Below, piece after piece: positions 18,199-27,562 of a DNA stretch of 64,000 bases; within the stretch, counting starts at the first letter, position 1; every line of letters starts with the position of its first letter. Made by a program: the position numbers and the translations under genes. The DNA is taken from positions 62,001 through 126,000 of the forward strand of contig NZ_JAGFVM010000052.1 of assembly GCF_017599325.1 (NCBI RefSeq), read 5' to 3'. Source of the stretch: Marinilactibacillus kalidii. GTDB taxonomy: Bacteria; Bacillota; Bacilli; Lactobacillales; Carnobacteriaceae_A. The notes beneath the pieces were generated by a model. That model saw only the letters and a list, made by a program, of their open reading frames with translations. It was not told the origin of the DNA and made no database searches.

Positions 18199-18209
18199 TA
18201 TTATTCCTC

Positions 18210-19073
18210 CTAAGAATTTTCGTATTGATTAAATGTGATTAATCTATTTCCTAATTTTTCTAATTCTTCATCTATGGTCATTCCAGGCTTTTCCGTGGCA
18301 ATTTCTACTCTAAGTCCTGACGGGCTTTGTACATATAGACTCTTAAAGTACGTTCTATCGATTAATTTCTCAACGGTATAACCAAGTCTTTCTGCACGGT
18401 CTTTGAAAACATCTAAATCTTTCGCTTCTTTAACACTAAACGCAAGGTGGTCAATCGATCCTCTACCGGTTCGAGTTCCTTCTTGCGTATTGGTCGAGAG
18501 AAAGTCTAAATGGAAAGGATAAGGTAGTGAATGTTGATAAAGATCAGATACACCAAGGAATGTTCGATAAAATTGTTGCTCTCTTTCAATATCGTTAGTG
18601 TGAATACTTGCTTTTATGATTCTAATCATTTGATGCTGGCTTGGTACAGAAGAAAGCGGATTGACTTGTTCCGAAGATAACTGCTCGTCCAGTTCTATCA
18701 AAGATAGTCCCATTCCATCGGGATCATTAAAGGATAAACGAGTCGGATTCTTCAAAAGCTCGAAGTCTATGTGATGGCTTTCTAATTGTTTTTTCCAGTA
18801 TAGAACACTTCCTCTGGGAATAGCTAACGTAATCATTTTGTAGTAATGATCATTTTGATAATACTTTCCCATCTTGGGATAAATAAAAAAGCTTAGTAAG
18901 GTACCACTTGAACCCAAGTAATCTCCATAAAAAAGATGAGGGGTATGAAAGTTATCTTGGTGGACAGTTTGTTTTACTAGTCTTAAGCCCAACACTTGTG
19001 TGTAGAAGTAGTGATTTGCGTTTAAAGACTTAGCAAAGGCAGTAACATGATGAATTCCTTGTATAGCCGACAT
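18210..19073 (-). CDS. VOC-family ring-cleaving dioxygenase-like protein (MhqA type)
   Basis: A 287-residue paralogue of the next gene, again with two VOC modules: GIHHVTAFAKS at the N-terminus and SIDHLAFSVKE in the second half. The longest frame starts with GTG at 19082, but that is one base after AGGAAAG; ATG at 19073 is ten bases away and gives a usual N-terminus. It heads the operon of two VOC genes and a flavin reductase. No MhqR-type MarR regulator lies beside it, unlike in Bacillus where MhqR controls such genes. Confidence 0.85.
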   Translation of the reverse strand: MSAIQGIHHVTAFAKSLNANHYFYTQVLGLRLVKQTVHQDNFHTPHLFYGDYLGSSGTLLSFFIYPKMGKYYQNDHYYKMITLAIPRGSVLYWKKQLESHHIDFELLKNPTRLSFNDPDGMGLSLIELDEQLSSEQVNPLSSVPSQHQMIRIIKASIHTNDIEREQQFYRTFLGVSDLYQHSLPYPFHLDFLSTNTQEGTRTGRGSIDHLAFSVKEAKDLDVFKDRAERLGYTVEKLIDRTYFKSLYVQSPSGLRVEIATEKPGMTIDEELEKLGNRLITFNQYENS

Positions 19074-19189
19074 ATAAATCACACTTTCCTAATCAAATCA
19101 GTCATAACGAAAGGGAGAATAGTTTGAAATTATTTATCTCGAATTCGTTGTAATTTCATTCTACAGTATTTTTAGAAAAAAGGAAACAA

Positions 19190-19217
19190 AAAGAGATGCT
19201 TTTTCAAGCATCTCTTT
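19190..19217 (-). terminator. Terminator downstream of the lactonase-family gene
   Basis: AAAGAGATGCTT at 19190-19201 and its exact complement at 19206-19217 enclose a TTTC loop. On the minus strand the stem is followed by a U-rich tract, so it ends the lactonase transcript before the VOC operon. Confidence 0.85.
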
Positions 19218-19231
19218 CGTGAAAGCATTTA

Positions 19232-20263
19232 TTATGCAAATGTGACACAAACAACTTCAGGAGCATAAACATCTTTTTGTAAAAGTGTTAATTTTCCAGT
19301 TTTTGCATTTCTTTCAAACAATGTTAAATTATCCGAATCTTGATGTCCAACGACAACAAACTGATTCGTAGGGTCTATATTGAAATCACGAGGAATTTCC
19401 CCTTCAGTCGGAACATATTCAACAAGTTCTAACGTGCCATCTTCTTGCACAGCGAAAACAACGATCGAATCGTGTCCACGATTGGAAGCATAAACGAAGC
19501 GACCATCATCTGATATACGGATTGCAGCACCACCGTTAAAGTCTGTGTGATCATCTGGAATAGAAGATATGGTTTGAATATGAGATAATGTACCACTTTT
19601 TTCATCATACGTATAAGCTAAAATATCACTGCTTAATTCGCCGAAAACATAAGCAAGTTTTCCGTTCGGGTGGAATACGATGTGACGTGGTCCAGTCCCT
19701 GGTGCCACTGAGATAACATCTACTTCAGAAAGTTTACCTTCATCATTTACTTGATAAGTGATCACTTCATCTGTACCTAAGTCGCAGGCAATAAGATACT
19801 TATTATCTGGTGTAAGGTCAAAATAATGTGCGTGAGCCGATTGTTGATTTTCGTGGACAGATTTACCAGTGTGTTTAATCATATCTGTAAGCTCTAGATG
19901 ACCTGCTTCATCCGTTTTGTATACTGCTACTTCACCATCGTGATAGTTCGCTGTGTAAACAAATTGTCTACTTTCATCATAAGCTACATAACATGGAGAA
20001 GATCCTTCAGAAGCATTAATAGAAGCCTCTTTGAAGGTATCATCATCATTCTTTTTGAATGAAACAATTCCACCTTGTCCATTTCCTTTCATAACAGTAT
20101 ATAAAGATTGCCCATCATTTGAGATATCGATATAAGTAGGATTACCAACTTCAGCAACAAGTTTGATTTCTCCCAGTTGTTTTTTTTCTTGGTCTAGTTC
20201 AATGCTATAAACACCTTTACTGTCTCGTTTAGTATACGTTCCTAATAAAACTTTTTGAGTCAT
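19232..20263 (-). CDS. Lactonase family protein (6-phosphogluconolactonase/YkgB type)
   Basis: A 343-residue seven-bladed beta-propeller of the bacterial lactonase family, which includes 6-phosphogluconolactonase of the YbhE/Pgl type. The N-terminal LLGTYTKRDSKGVYSI stretch and repeated blade motifs with GPRHIVFHPNGKLAYV (about residues 190-205) and FVYASNRGHDSIVVF are typical. It lacks a signal peptide, so it is cytosolic. GGAGGAG precedes the ATG. It is monocistronic. The substrate is not fixed by sequence; 6-phosphogluconolactone is the likeliest. Confidence 0.88.
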   Translation of the reverse strand: MTQKVLLGTYTKRDSKGVYSIELDQEKKQLGEIKLVAEVGNPTYIDISNDGQSLYTVMKGNGQGGIVSFKKNDDDTFKEASINASEGSSPCYVAYDESRQFVYTANYHDGEVAVYKTDEAGHLELTDMIKHTGKSVHENQQSAHAHYFDLTPDNKYLIACDLGTDEVITYQVNDEGKLSEVDVISVAPGTGPRHIVFHPNGKLAYVFGELSSDILAYTYDEKSGTLSHIQTISSIPDDHTDFNGGAAIRISDDGRFVYASNRGHDSIVVFAVQEDGTLELVEYVPTEGEIPRDFNIDPTNQFVVVGHQDSDNLTLFERNAKTGKLTLLQKDVYAPEVVCVTFA

Positions 20264-20460
20264 GAAAAGACTCCTCCTTTTATTTTACGATTCGTAGGGT
20301 CAGTATACCAAAGTTTTAATAAATTATGAAACGGAATTCATTATAGATTCGTTGTAGGGCATCAAGGAGTCTGATTAACGGAGGAGTTAACAGATCGCTT
20401 TATGACTGGAATATGATAAAATGATAATTGAAGTGAGACATTAGAGAGGAACGATTAAAG

Positions 20461-21651
20461 ATGAATAAAGGAGAACCGGAAAAACAGGTAAAGCCCCTTA
20501 AGCAATCATGGTTTTGGAAAAAAATTATCGACAATAAAGTCGTATCTATTTTATTGGTCAGTCTATTGGTCTTCCTTAATTTATTTATGATCAAACAGAT
20601 TGCGGACTTTTTTAAACCGATTGAAATTATTTTGAGTATAATTGGTCCACCAATTGTATTTTCTACGATTTTTTATTATCTCTTAAATCCAGCAGTAGAC
20701 TGGCTGGAAAAAAAGAAATTTTCTAGGAACTCTGCTATCGCTTTTGTATTTGCACTTATTATCGTCTTAATAATAATTGGAGTAAACTTCATTGTTCCAA
20801 TTATTCAGAGTCAGTTAGAGTCGCTTATTGAAAATTGGCCAAGCTATTGGGACAGTTTAATGATGCAACTAGATGGACTGCTCGGAACTGAAATGTTTAC
20901 AGATTTTATGGAGCAAATGGGTGATACTTCTTTGATTGGTAGCTTCAGTGGCCAAGCTTCTAGATTTTTTAATCTTACTGTAGGTGGTATCGGTAGCGTG
21001 ATAGGGACGCTGACAAGAGTAGGGATTACAATCGTTACGACGCCGTTCATTGTTTTCTACTTATTGAAAGACGGAAAAAGATTGCCTGATCTTTTATTAA
21101 AAGTTGTACCGACTAAAGCACGTGAGAGTGTAAAAGACATTCTTGGGGATGTGAATAAACAAGTTAGTTATTATGTTAGAGGTCAATTGCTTGTTGCAGC
21201 TTCAGTAGGGGTAATGTTCTGGATAGGATTTTCTATTGTAGGACTAGACTTTGCACTCACTTTAGGAATATTTGCAGGTTTCATGAACTTGATTCCCTAT
21301 TTAGGCTCATTTATTGCTTCAATTCCAGCAATCATCATCGCTGTAGTGCATTCTCCTTTAATGTTAGCAAAAGTACTCATCGTTTTTGCAATCGAACAAC
21401 TATTAGAAGGAAGAGTCATTTCGCCTCAGATACTTGGCAATTCACTGAAGATCCATCCAATCAATATTATCTTTTTATTATTGATTGCCGGACGCTTGTT
21501 TGGCGTAATGGGCGTCATTTTAGGGATACCCGGTTACGCGATTTTAAAAATTGTCGTCACCAGAATGTTTACTTGGTATCAAAGAAAGTCTGATTTATAT
21601 GAAGATACACTCCCGGAAGTCTCGGTTCCTATAACAGATGCAAAAGAATAA
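20461..21651 (+). CDS. AI-2E/PerM family membrane permease
   Basis: A 396-residue integral membrane protein of the AI-2E (PerM/YueF) family. Two helices near the N-terminus (about 27-50 and 56-80), a third near 95-120, a soluble extracytoplasmic stretch (about 120-195), and a cluster of helices from 200 to 370 with the typical GQLLVAASVGVMFWIGF and LIPYLGSFIASIPA stretches match the family. Members include auxin-like efflux carriers and Na+/H+ antiporters, so the cargo is unknown. AGAGGAACG precedes the ATG. It is monocistronic, ending in a terminator. Confidence 0.88.
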   Translation: MNKGEPEKQVKPLKQSWFWKKIIDNKVVSILLVSLLVFLNLFMIKQIADFFKPIEIILSIIGPPIVFSTIFYYLLNPAVDWLEKKKFSRNSAIAFVFALIIVLIIIGVNFIVPIIQSQLESLIENWPSYWDSLMMQLDGLLGTEMFTDFMEQMGDTSLIGSFSGQASRFFNLTVGGIGSVIGTLTRVGITIVTTPFIVFYLLKDGKRLPDLLLKVVPTKARESVKDILGDVNKQVSYYVRGQLLVAASVGVMFWIGFSIVGLDFALTLGIFAGFMNLIPYLGSFIASIPAIIIAVVHSPLMLAKVLIVFAIEQLLEGRVISPQILGNSLKIHPINIIFLLLIAGRLFGVMGVILGIPGYAILKIVVTRMFTWYQRKSDLYEDTLPEVSVPITDAKE

Positions 21652-21656
21652 ATCAT

Positions 21657-21690
21657 AAAAAGAACCTTTGCTGAAAAGGTTCTTTTTTTT
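21657..21690 (+). terminator. Terminator of the AI-2E family gene
   Basis: AAAGAACCTTT pairs with AAAGGTTCTTT around GCTGA, followed by eight T. It lies just before the promoter of the TetR gene and insulates that operon. Confidence 0.93.
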
Positions 21691-21715
21691 GGATTTAAAA
21701 ATTCAATCGAATCAC

Positions 21716-21744
21716 TTGATTTATGACACGGTGTCACATATAAT
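21716..21744 (+). promoter_or_regulatory. Promoter of the TetR-ABC exporter operon
   Basis: TTGATT (21716-21721) and TATAAT (21739-21744) are 17 bases apart. A perfect palindrome fills the spacer and a second palindrome lies just downstream, so the operon is almost surely repressed by its own TetR protein. Confidence 0.8.
21724..21736. promoter_or_regulatory. Operator 1 (palindrome in the promoter spacer)
   Basis: TGACACGGTGTCA is a perfect inverted repeat of six bases per arm around a central base. It lies between the -35 and -10 boxes, where a bound repressor would block RNA polymerase. Confidence 0.75.
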
Positions 21745-21761
21745 ACTAAAAGTATGCATTA

Positions 21762-21774
21762 TGACACTATGTCA
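21762..21774. promoter_or_regulatory. Operator 2 (second copy downstream of -10)
   Basis: TGACACTATGTCA has the same outer arms as operator 1, TGACA/TGTCA, and its centre is 38 bases further on. Two sites with the same half-site around a promoter strongly suggest one dimeric repressor, the TetR protein encoded 47 bases downstream. Confidence 0.7.
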
Positions 21775-21820
21775 CATTAGCCTCATTAAAGATCATTTCC
21801 AAGAAGTAGGAGGGGAAAAC

Positions 21821-22480
21821 TTGCCAACTCAAACCTTTTTCAATTTGCCTGAGTCAAAAAGGCAACGATTGATTGCTGGCGCCATGAAAGAATTTACAGC
21901 AAAATCCTTAAATGAAGCGTCAATTTCAAATATTGTTAAAAATTCTGGTATTTCAAGAGGTAGTTTTTATCAATATTTTGAAGATAAGAAAGATTTATAT
22001 TTTTATCTATTAGGAAAATTCAAATATAATTATAACCGTTTAATGGTGAAAAGCTTTAAAGAGGTCGAAGGTGATTTCTATGAAGGTTATCGTATTTTTG
22101 GTGATAAATATATTTTGTATATTATGGATTCAGAAAAATTTGGTTTTTTTAAAAATATGTACCTACACATGAATTACCAAATCAATCAAGAATCAGGCGC
22201 TAATATCATCGCAACGCCGGCAAATAACAAGACAGAGCGACCACTGGATGAGCGCGTAATTGATGTAGTGAAAAGAGAGCAAGTAAAAGCATGTAGCGAT
22301 CAGGAATTTATTTCAATTTTAAGATATATCTTGAATATTTTGAACGATACAATCATGGAAGGCTTTTGGAAATCGCTAACCATCGAGCAAACGCAACAAT
22401 TATTCGCAACGCGTCTGGAGTGGATGACTAAAGGCGTTTTAAGAGATACAACGCGTCAGAAAATGGAGGATGAAAGATGA
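21821..22480 (+). CDS. TetR family transcriptional regulator
   Basis: A 219-residue TetR-type repressor. The N-terminal helix-turn-helix (about residues 9-55) shows RLIAGAMKEFTAKSLNEASI and SGISRGSFYQYFEDKKDLY. The C-terminal helical domain would sense a ligand. The longest frame starts at 21668, but it runs through the operators and lacks a binding site; TTG at 21821 follows AGGAGG and gives a proper TetR N-terminus. Its stop overlaps the first ABC gene in an ATGA junction. It very likely represses its own operon, with the ligand being a compound exported by the pump. Confidence 0.9.
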   Translation: MPTQTFFNLPESKRQRLIAGAMKEFTAKSLNEASISNIVKNSGISRGSFYQYFEDKKDLYFYLLGKFKYNYNRLMVKSFKEVEGDFYEGYRIFGDKYILYIMDSEKFGFFKNMYLHMNYQINQESGANIIATPANNKTERPLDERVIDVVKREQVKACSDQEFISILRYILNILNDTIMEGFWKSLTIEQTQQLFATRLEWMTKGVLRDTTRQKMEDER

Positions 22481-24195
22481 GAAAAGTAGCAAAACTAATG
22501 AATCCTTGGAATGTTTTTATCACAGTAATGTTCATGGCCGTGCAAGTGGTGAGTATGCTTGCAATGCCAACGATAACAGCAAATATTATTGATTTTGGCG
22601 TTTCAGAAGGGAATATTGACTATATTTTGAGAAACGGTTTTTTCATGCTTGGTTTTACCTTGCTGACGATTCTTTCTGCATTGCTTAATGTTTATTTTGC
22701 TGCGAAAGAGTCGCAAGGATTGGGTGATAAATTAAGGAAAAAAATCTATCGTACAGTCATTTACTTTACGAATGATGAATTAGATCGTTTTGGAACATCT
22801 ACGCTCATTACACGTGCAACAAATGATATTATGCAATTGCAATTTGTAATGATGATGGTCTTACGTACTATGATTCTAGCACCACTTTTGATGATTGGTG
22901 CAGGTGCGATGGCCTATTCTAGAGAGCCAAAACTGTCTTTTGTCTTTTTTATTACTATGCCGGTATTGGCAGGATTAATTTTATTTATTCTTAGATTTTC
23001 TAGTCCTTTATTTAAATCAATGCAAAGAAAAACAGACAATTTGAATCGCATTTTCCGTGAAGGTCTTACAGGGATTCGTGTTATTCGAGCGTTTAATAAA
23101 GATGCATACGAAAGAGAACGTTTTGATGAAGCTAACTGGGATTTTGCCCAAACATCGATTAAAGCTAATACCATCATGGCATTTATGATGCCTTCAATGG
23201 TATTAGCAGTCAGTGTTACGAATATTTTAATTACTTGGTTTGGGGCACAGTTTGTTTCTACAGGCGATATGCAAGTAGGGAATATGGTTGCTTTTATGAC
23301 ATATGCTATGCAAATCATGATTGGTGTCATGATGGTATCTATGGTTCTTTTCTTCTTACCACGTGGGCAAGTTGCGGCAGAAAGAGTTATGGAAGTGATT
23401 AATACACCGAATATAATCAAAGATCCAGATCAAGCTAAAGAACTATCAGATACAAATGTATCTCTTCAGTTTGACAATGTGACATTTAGATATCAAGGTG
23501 CGGAAGCAACTGCACTAGACAATATCGATTTCACGTTGAATAAAGGAGAAAGATTAGCGATCATCGGTGGAACTGGATCGGGTAAGACAACATTAGCTAA
23601 TTTGATTCCACGATTGTATGAAGTCGAGAGTGGTCAGATCAAGGTTAATGGAATTGATGTTAGAGACGTGAAACAAGGAGAACTAAGACGTCTGATCGGT
23701 TTTGCGCCGCAGAAGGCTTTACTCTTTAGCGGAACGATTCGCGATAACATGAAATATGGTCGACCAGAAGCGACAGATGACGAAATCTGGCACGCGCTTG
23801 ATGTAGCACAAGGAAAAGACTTTGTCTCAGGCTTGCCGAACCAGCTAGATTCTAGAGTAGAACAAGGCGGTGGCAACTTCTCAGGTGGGCAAAGACAGCG
23901 ATTGAGTATTGCCAGAGCACTGGTAACGAATGCTGATATTTTAGTGTTCGATGATTCATTCTCTGCATTAGATTTCAAAACAGATGCCAAATTAAGAGAA
24001 GCATTGAAACCTGATACAGAAAATGCAGCTGTGGTGATTATTGCTCAACGGATTAGTACAGTGATTGATGCTGACCAGATTATTGTTCTAGATCAAGGTA
24101 AAGTAGTCGGAAAAGGAACGCATGAGGAATTGAAAGCATCAAATGATGTTTATAAAGAAATTATGGAATCTCAATTGAAAGGAGAGGACATTTAA
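22477..24195 (+). CDS. ABC exporter half, degenerate-site subunit (LmrC/YheI type)
   Basis: A 572-residue ABC half-transporter: six membrane helices (about 15-300) then the ATPase domain. Walker A GGTGSGKTT is near residue 366 and the signature FSGGQ is intact. The catalytic Glu after Walker B is Asp493 (FDDSFSALD), and the switch His is Gln524 (IIAQRISTV). These changes mark the inactive-site subunit of heterodimeric multidrug exporters such as LmrCD and YheIH. The ATG overlaps the TetR stop by four bases and its own stop overlaps the next gene by one base. Confidence 0.93.
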   Translation: MRKVAKLMNPWNVFITVMFMAVQVVSMLAMPTITANIIDFGVSEGNIDYILRNGFFMLGFTLLTILSALLNVYFAAKESQGLGDKLRKKIYRTVIYFTNDELDRFGTSTLITRATNDIMQLQFVMMMVLRTMILAPLLMIGAGAMAYSREPKLSFVFFITMPVLAGLILFILRFSSPLFKSMQRKTDNLNRIFREGLTGIRVIRAFNKDAYERERFDEANWDFAQTSIKANTIMAFMMPSMVLAVSVTNILITWFGAQFVSTGDMQVGNMVAFMTYAMQIMIGVMMVSMVLFFLPRGQVAAERVMEVINTPNIIKDPDQAKELSDTNVSLQFDNVTFRYQGAEATALDNIDFTLNKGERLAIIGGTGSGKTTLANLIPRLYEVESGQIKVNGIDVRDVKQGELRRLIGFAPQKALLFSGTIRDNMKYGRPEATDDEIWHALDVAQGKDFVSGLPNQLDSRVEQGGGNFSGGQRQRLSIARALVTNADILVFDDSFSALDFKTDAKLREALKPDTENAAVVIIAQRISTVIDADQIIVLDQGKVVGKGTHEELKASNDVYKEIMESQLKGEDI

Positions 24196-26069
24196 TGGCA
24201 AAAGGTGGAACTAGCAATGCTGCACATATGCGCTCAAAAAAAGCCAATAACTTTTGGGGAACTGTTTTTAGATTAGTTCGTTATATGTCTACTCGATTTT
24301 GGGCCTTACTCGCTACACTGGGTCTAGCCATAGCCGCGACCATTATGTCAGCGCAAGCACCGCACATTCTCGGTCGTGCTACAACAGAAATTTATAGAGG
24401 GTTACAAGAAGGTAAAGCCCTTCAAGACGCAGGCGAAACCATTGAACGATTCCCGATTGATTTCGGCGTTATTCAAAATATTGTCATTACGGTTGCTGTC
24501 GTTTATATCACTCAAGCCATTTTTCAATTCTTCCAACAATTTATCACTGCAAGAATTGCACAAAAAACGGTTTATGATATGCGTAAAGAGTTAAAAGAGA
24601 AAATGTCTAAGCTTCCAATTAAATATTATGACACACATTCTACGGGAGATATCCTTTCGCGTGCTGTAAATGATATGGACCAAATTGCAAATACGCTTCA
24701 ACAGTCATTGACCCAATTCATTATCAGTGTTGTACAATTCGTTACCGTTTTTATCGTTATGACGCTAATTGATATTCGTCTGACGCTAGTGACAATCGTC
24801 ACGGTACCAATCAGTTTACTGCTAATAGCTTTTGTTGCACCCAAATCTCAAAAACAATTTGCTAATCAGCAGAGAGAATTGGGAAATGTAAATGATCACG
24901 TTGAAGAAACGTTTTCTGGTCATACAGTGGTCAAAACCTACAATCGTGAAGAAGACGAAATTGAAAAATTTGATGCAAGAAGCTCTAGATTGAATGATGC
25001 TTCAAGAAAAGCACAATTTTTATCAGGAATTATGATGCCATTAGTCAGTTTTTCTAGAGATCTCGGTTACTTTGGGGTAGCGATTGTCGGGGGAATGGGT
25101 GTTGCGAACGGAACAATGTCGTTAGGTAATGTTCAGGCATTTATTCAATACGTCAATCAGTTCTCACAACCAGTTCGTCAAATTGCTAATTTGGCAAATA
25201 CTATTCAAGTAACGATTGCAGCATGTGAACGTGTTTTCGAAGTCCTTGATGAAGAAGAAATGCATGAAGAAGCATCTGGATTTGAACCAAAACCTCATTC
25301 ACCTTTCAAGGTTGAATTTGAACATGTGCAATTCGGATATAATGATGAACCAGAGGCGCCGTTACTCATGAATGATTTCAACTTAACAGTTGAACCAGGG
25401 GATATGGTTGCGGTAGTTGGACCTACTGGAGCAGGGAAATCGACGCTCATTAATCTATTAGAGCGCTTCTATGATGTTAAAGGTGGAAGTATTCGATTTG
25501 AAGGTACAGACACAAGAGATATAGATCAGTCTGAATTGAGAAAAAAATTCTCAATGGTTCTTCAAGATACATGGTCGTTTAATGGAACGATTTGGGACAA
25601 CATTGCTTATGGTAGTGAGGAATATGGAAAAGATCGCGATCGGATACTTGCTGCGGCTAAAGCAGCCCACGTTGATGATTTTGTGAAACGTTTGCCAGAA
25701 GGCTATAACACAATCTTAAATGAAGAAGGTACCAATATTTCGCAAGGTCAGCGCCAATTGATTACTATCGCGCGTGCATTTTTAGCAGATCCAGAAGTAC
25801 TCATCTTAGACGAGGCAACTTCTTCAGTAGATACGAGAACAGAAATACTCATTCAAAAAGCCATGAGTAATCTTTTAGAAAATCGTACAAGCTTTGTTGT
25901 TGCGCATAGATTATCAACGATTCGTGATGCAGACAAGATTATCGTGATGAACCAAGGAGATGTAATCGAAACGGGAAATCATGATGAACTAATGGAACAA
26001 GACGGATTTTATGCCGACTTGTATAATAGTCAGTTTTCTTCATATGAAGAAAATACGGCCTACGCATAA
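24195..26069 (+). CDS. ABC exporter half, catalytic subunit (LmrD/YheH type)
   Basis: A 624-residue ABC half-transporter that pairs with the preceding one. Six membrane helices (about 35-345) precede the ATPase. Walker A GPTGAGKST, Walker B ILDEATSSVD with catalytic Glu540, and switch His571 in VAHRLSTI are intact, whereas the signature is ISQGQ rather than LSGGQ. With partner FSGGQ this subunit supplies the one functional ATP site. AAAGGAGAGG precedes the ATG. The pair probably exports drugs, lipids or peptides; substrate unknown. Confidence 0.93.
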   Translation: MAKGGTSNAAHMRSKKANNFWGTVFRLVRYMSTRFWALLATLGLAIAATIMSAQAPHILGRATTEIYRGLQEGKALQDAGETIERFPIDFGVIQNIVITVAVVYITQAIFQFFQQFITARIAQKTVYDMRKELKEKMSKLPIKYYDTHSTGDILSRAVNDMDQIANTLQQSLTQFIISVVQFVTVFIVMTLIDIRLTLVTIVTVPISLLLIAFVAPKSQKQFANQQRELGNVNDHVEETFSGHTVVKTYNREEDEIEKFDARSSRLNDASRKAQFLSGIMMPLVSFSRDLGYFGVAIVGGMGVANGTMSLGNVQAFIQYVNQFSQPVRQIANLANTIQVTIAACERVFEVLDEEEMHEEASGFEPKPHSPFKVEFEHVQFGYNDEPEAPLLMNDFNLTVEPGDMVAVVGPTGAGKSTLINLLERFYDVKGGSIRFEGTDTRDIDQSELRKKFSMVLQDTWSFNGTIWDNIAYGSEEYGKDRDRILAAAKAAHVDDFVKRLPEGYNTILNEEGTNISQGQRQLITIARAFLADPEVLILDEATSSVDTRTEILIQKAMSNLLENRTSFVVAHRLSTIRDADKIIVMNQGDVIETGNHDELMEQDGFYADLYNSQFSSYEENTAYA

Positions 26070-26099
26070 ACGATATTCTTTAAAAAAATAAATAATTGA

Positions 26100-26134
26100 A
26101 AAACAAGATCTCATTGATGAGGTCTTGTTTTTTT
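26100..26134 (+). terminator. Terminator of the TetR-ABC operon
   Basis: AAAACAAGATCTCAT pairs with ATGAGGTCTTGTTTT, with one G-U pair and a tiny loop, followed by a run of T. Confidence 0.9.
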
Positions 26135-26311
26135 GTATAGACCAATTCAGTTTTTGTATGTTAAATATTAAGTGGGAAGGGCTATTATTTTGAAAATATT
26201 ATCTATAAATTAATAATAGCTAATGTTTGAAAGAGATGCTTAAATTCTATTGATATATAGACCACTTAATCAGTATAGTAGGAACAACTTATTAAAGGGG
26301 GACTACATATC

Positions 26312-27559
26312 ATGTCAGCTACAGATACTATTTGGGTTTTAATCGGAATTGTACTGGTATTTTTTATGCAAGCAGGGTTTACAATTGTGGAGTCAGGATT
26401 CACGAGGGCAAAGAATGCTGGAAATATCGTAATGAAAAATATAATGGATTTTGTCATTGGCTCGTTGTTATACTGGGTAATCGGATTTGGGATCATGTTT
26501 GGGCCTAGTATCATAGGCTTAATTGGTCGACCAGATTTCTTCGTCACTGGTAATTATGATACGAATGTACCTGGGTATGTCTTTTTAATGTTTCAAACAG
26601 TTTTTTGTGCGACAGCCGCTACGATTGTATCTGGTGCGATGGCGGAAAGAACAAAATTCAGTGCCTATTTACTTTATACTGTTGTGATATCTGGATTGGT
26701 TTATCCGATTTCTGGTCATTGGATATGGGGAGGCGGATGGCTATCAAGTCTTGGCTTTCAGGACTTCGCAGGGTCTACAGCCGTTCATATGGTCGGTGGC
26801 GTAACAGCCCTCATTGGTGCGAAAATCGTAGGACCTAGAATAGGTAAATATCGTAAGGACGGAAGTGCCCAGTCGATTCCAGGGCACAATGTATTATTGG
26901 CAGCACTTGGTGTTTTTATTCTCTGGTTCGCATGGTTTGGATTCAATGGTGCTTCCACACTAGAAGCATCGACGGATGAGTCTCTCAGTTTGATAGGTGT
27001 TATCTTATTAAATACAAATCTTGCTGCAGCTTCTGGAACATTGGTGGCAATGGCGCTCTCGTGGGTGAGATTTGGAAAACCGGACGTTAATTTGACATTG
27101 AACGGCGCACTTGCAGGATTGGTTGGGATCACAGCAGGATGTGCTGTAGTACAACCTGCTGGCGCTTTTGGAATCGGTATATTTTCTTCAATAGCAATGA
27201 TTTACGGCAGTGAATTTGTCGAGAAAAAGTTGAAAGTCGATGATCCTGTAGGTGCTTTTGGCGTTCATGGTATTGCTGGTGGATTAGGTACGGTTTTAGT
27301 CGGATTCTTCGCTCGAGAAGGTGGCTTGTTTTATGGAGGAGGATTCAGTTTGTTACTTGTTCAATTTATCGGTGTTATTGCCGTGATCACTTGGGTAAGT
27401 TTCGCAATGATTTTAACCTTTAAATTGGTTGATAAAACAATCGGGCTTCGTGTATCACCCGGAGAAGAAGCCGCCGGGATGGATGTTAGTGAACATGGAC
27501 TAGCGAGTAGCTATGCAGATTTTAAAGCAAGTGTCACGAACCCAACAGAAGGAAGCTAA
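26312..27559 (+). CDS. amt: Ammonium transporter Amt
   Basis: A 415-residue Amt/MEP/Rh channel that moves ammonium across the membrane, with about 11 hydrophobic helices. The signature SGHWIWGGGWLSSLGFQDFAG is present, and the twin pore histidines are in AVHMVGG and GVHGIAGG. Unlike many amt genes it has no glnK (PII) gene beside it, so its PII partner is absent or distant. AAAGGGGGAC precedes the ATG at a slightly long distance. It is monocistronic with a strong shared terminator. I saw no convincing GlnR/TnrA site upstream. Confidence 0.95.
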   Translation: MSATDTIWVLIGIVLVFFMQAGFTIVESGFTRAKNAGNIVMKNIMDFVIGSLLYWVIGFGIMFGPSIIGLIGRPDFFVTGNYDTNVPGYVFLMFQTVFCATAATIVSGAMAERTKFSAYLLYTVVISGLVYPISGHWIWGGGWLSSLGFQDFAGSTAVHMVGGVTALIGAKIVGPRIGKYRKDGSAQSIPGHNVLLAALGVFILWFAWFGFNGASTLEASTDESLSLIGVILLNTNLAAASGTLVAMALSWVRFGKPDVNLTLNGALAGLVGITAGCAVVQPAGAFGIGIFSSIAMIYGSEFVEKKLKVDDPVGAFGVHGIAGGLGTVLVGFFAREGGLFYGGGFSLLLVQFIGVIAVITWVSFAMILTFKLVDKTIGLRVSPGEEAAGMDVSEHGLASSYADFKASVTNPTEGS

Positions 27560-27562
27560 TAG

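Noticed and set aside
18460-18482. A T-loop-like string (GGTTCGAGTTCC) that could suggest a tRNA
   Set aside because: It lies within the well-supported VOC protein gene, and no acceptor or anticodon stems surround it.
21668-21820. Extra N-terminal 51 residues on the TetR protein
   Set aside because: This stretch covers the promoter and both operators, and the AGGAGG site points to TTG 21821.
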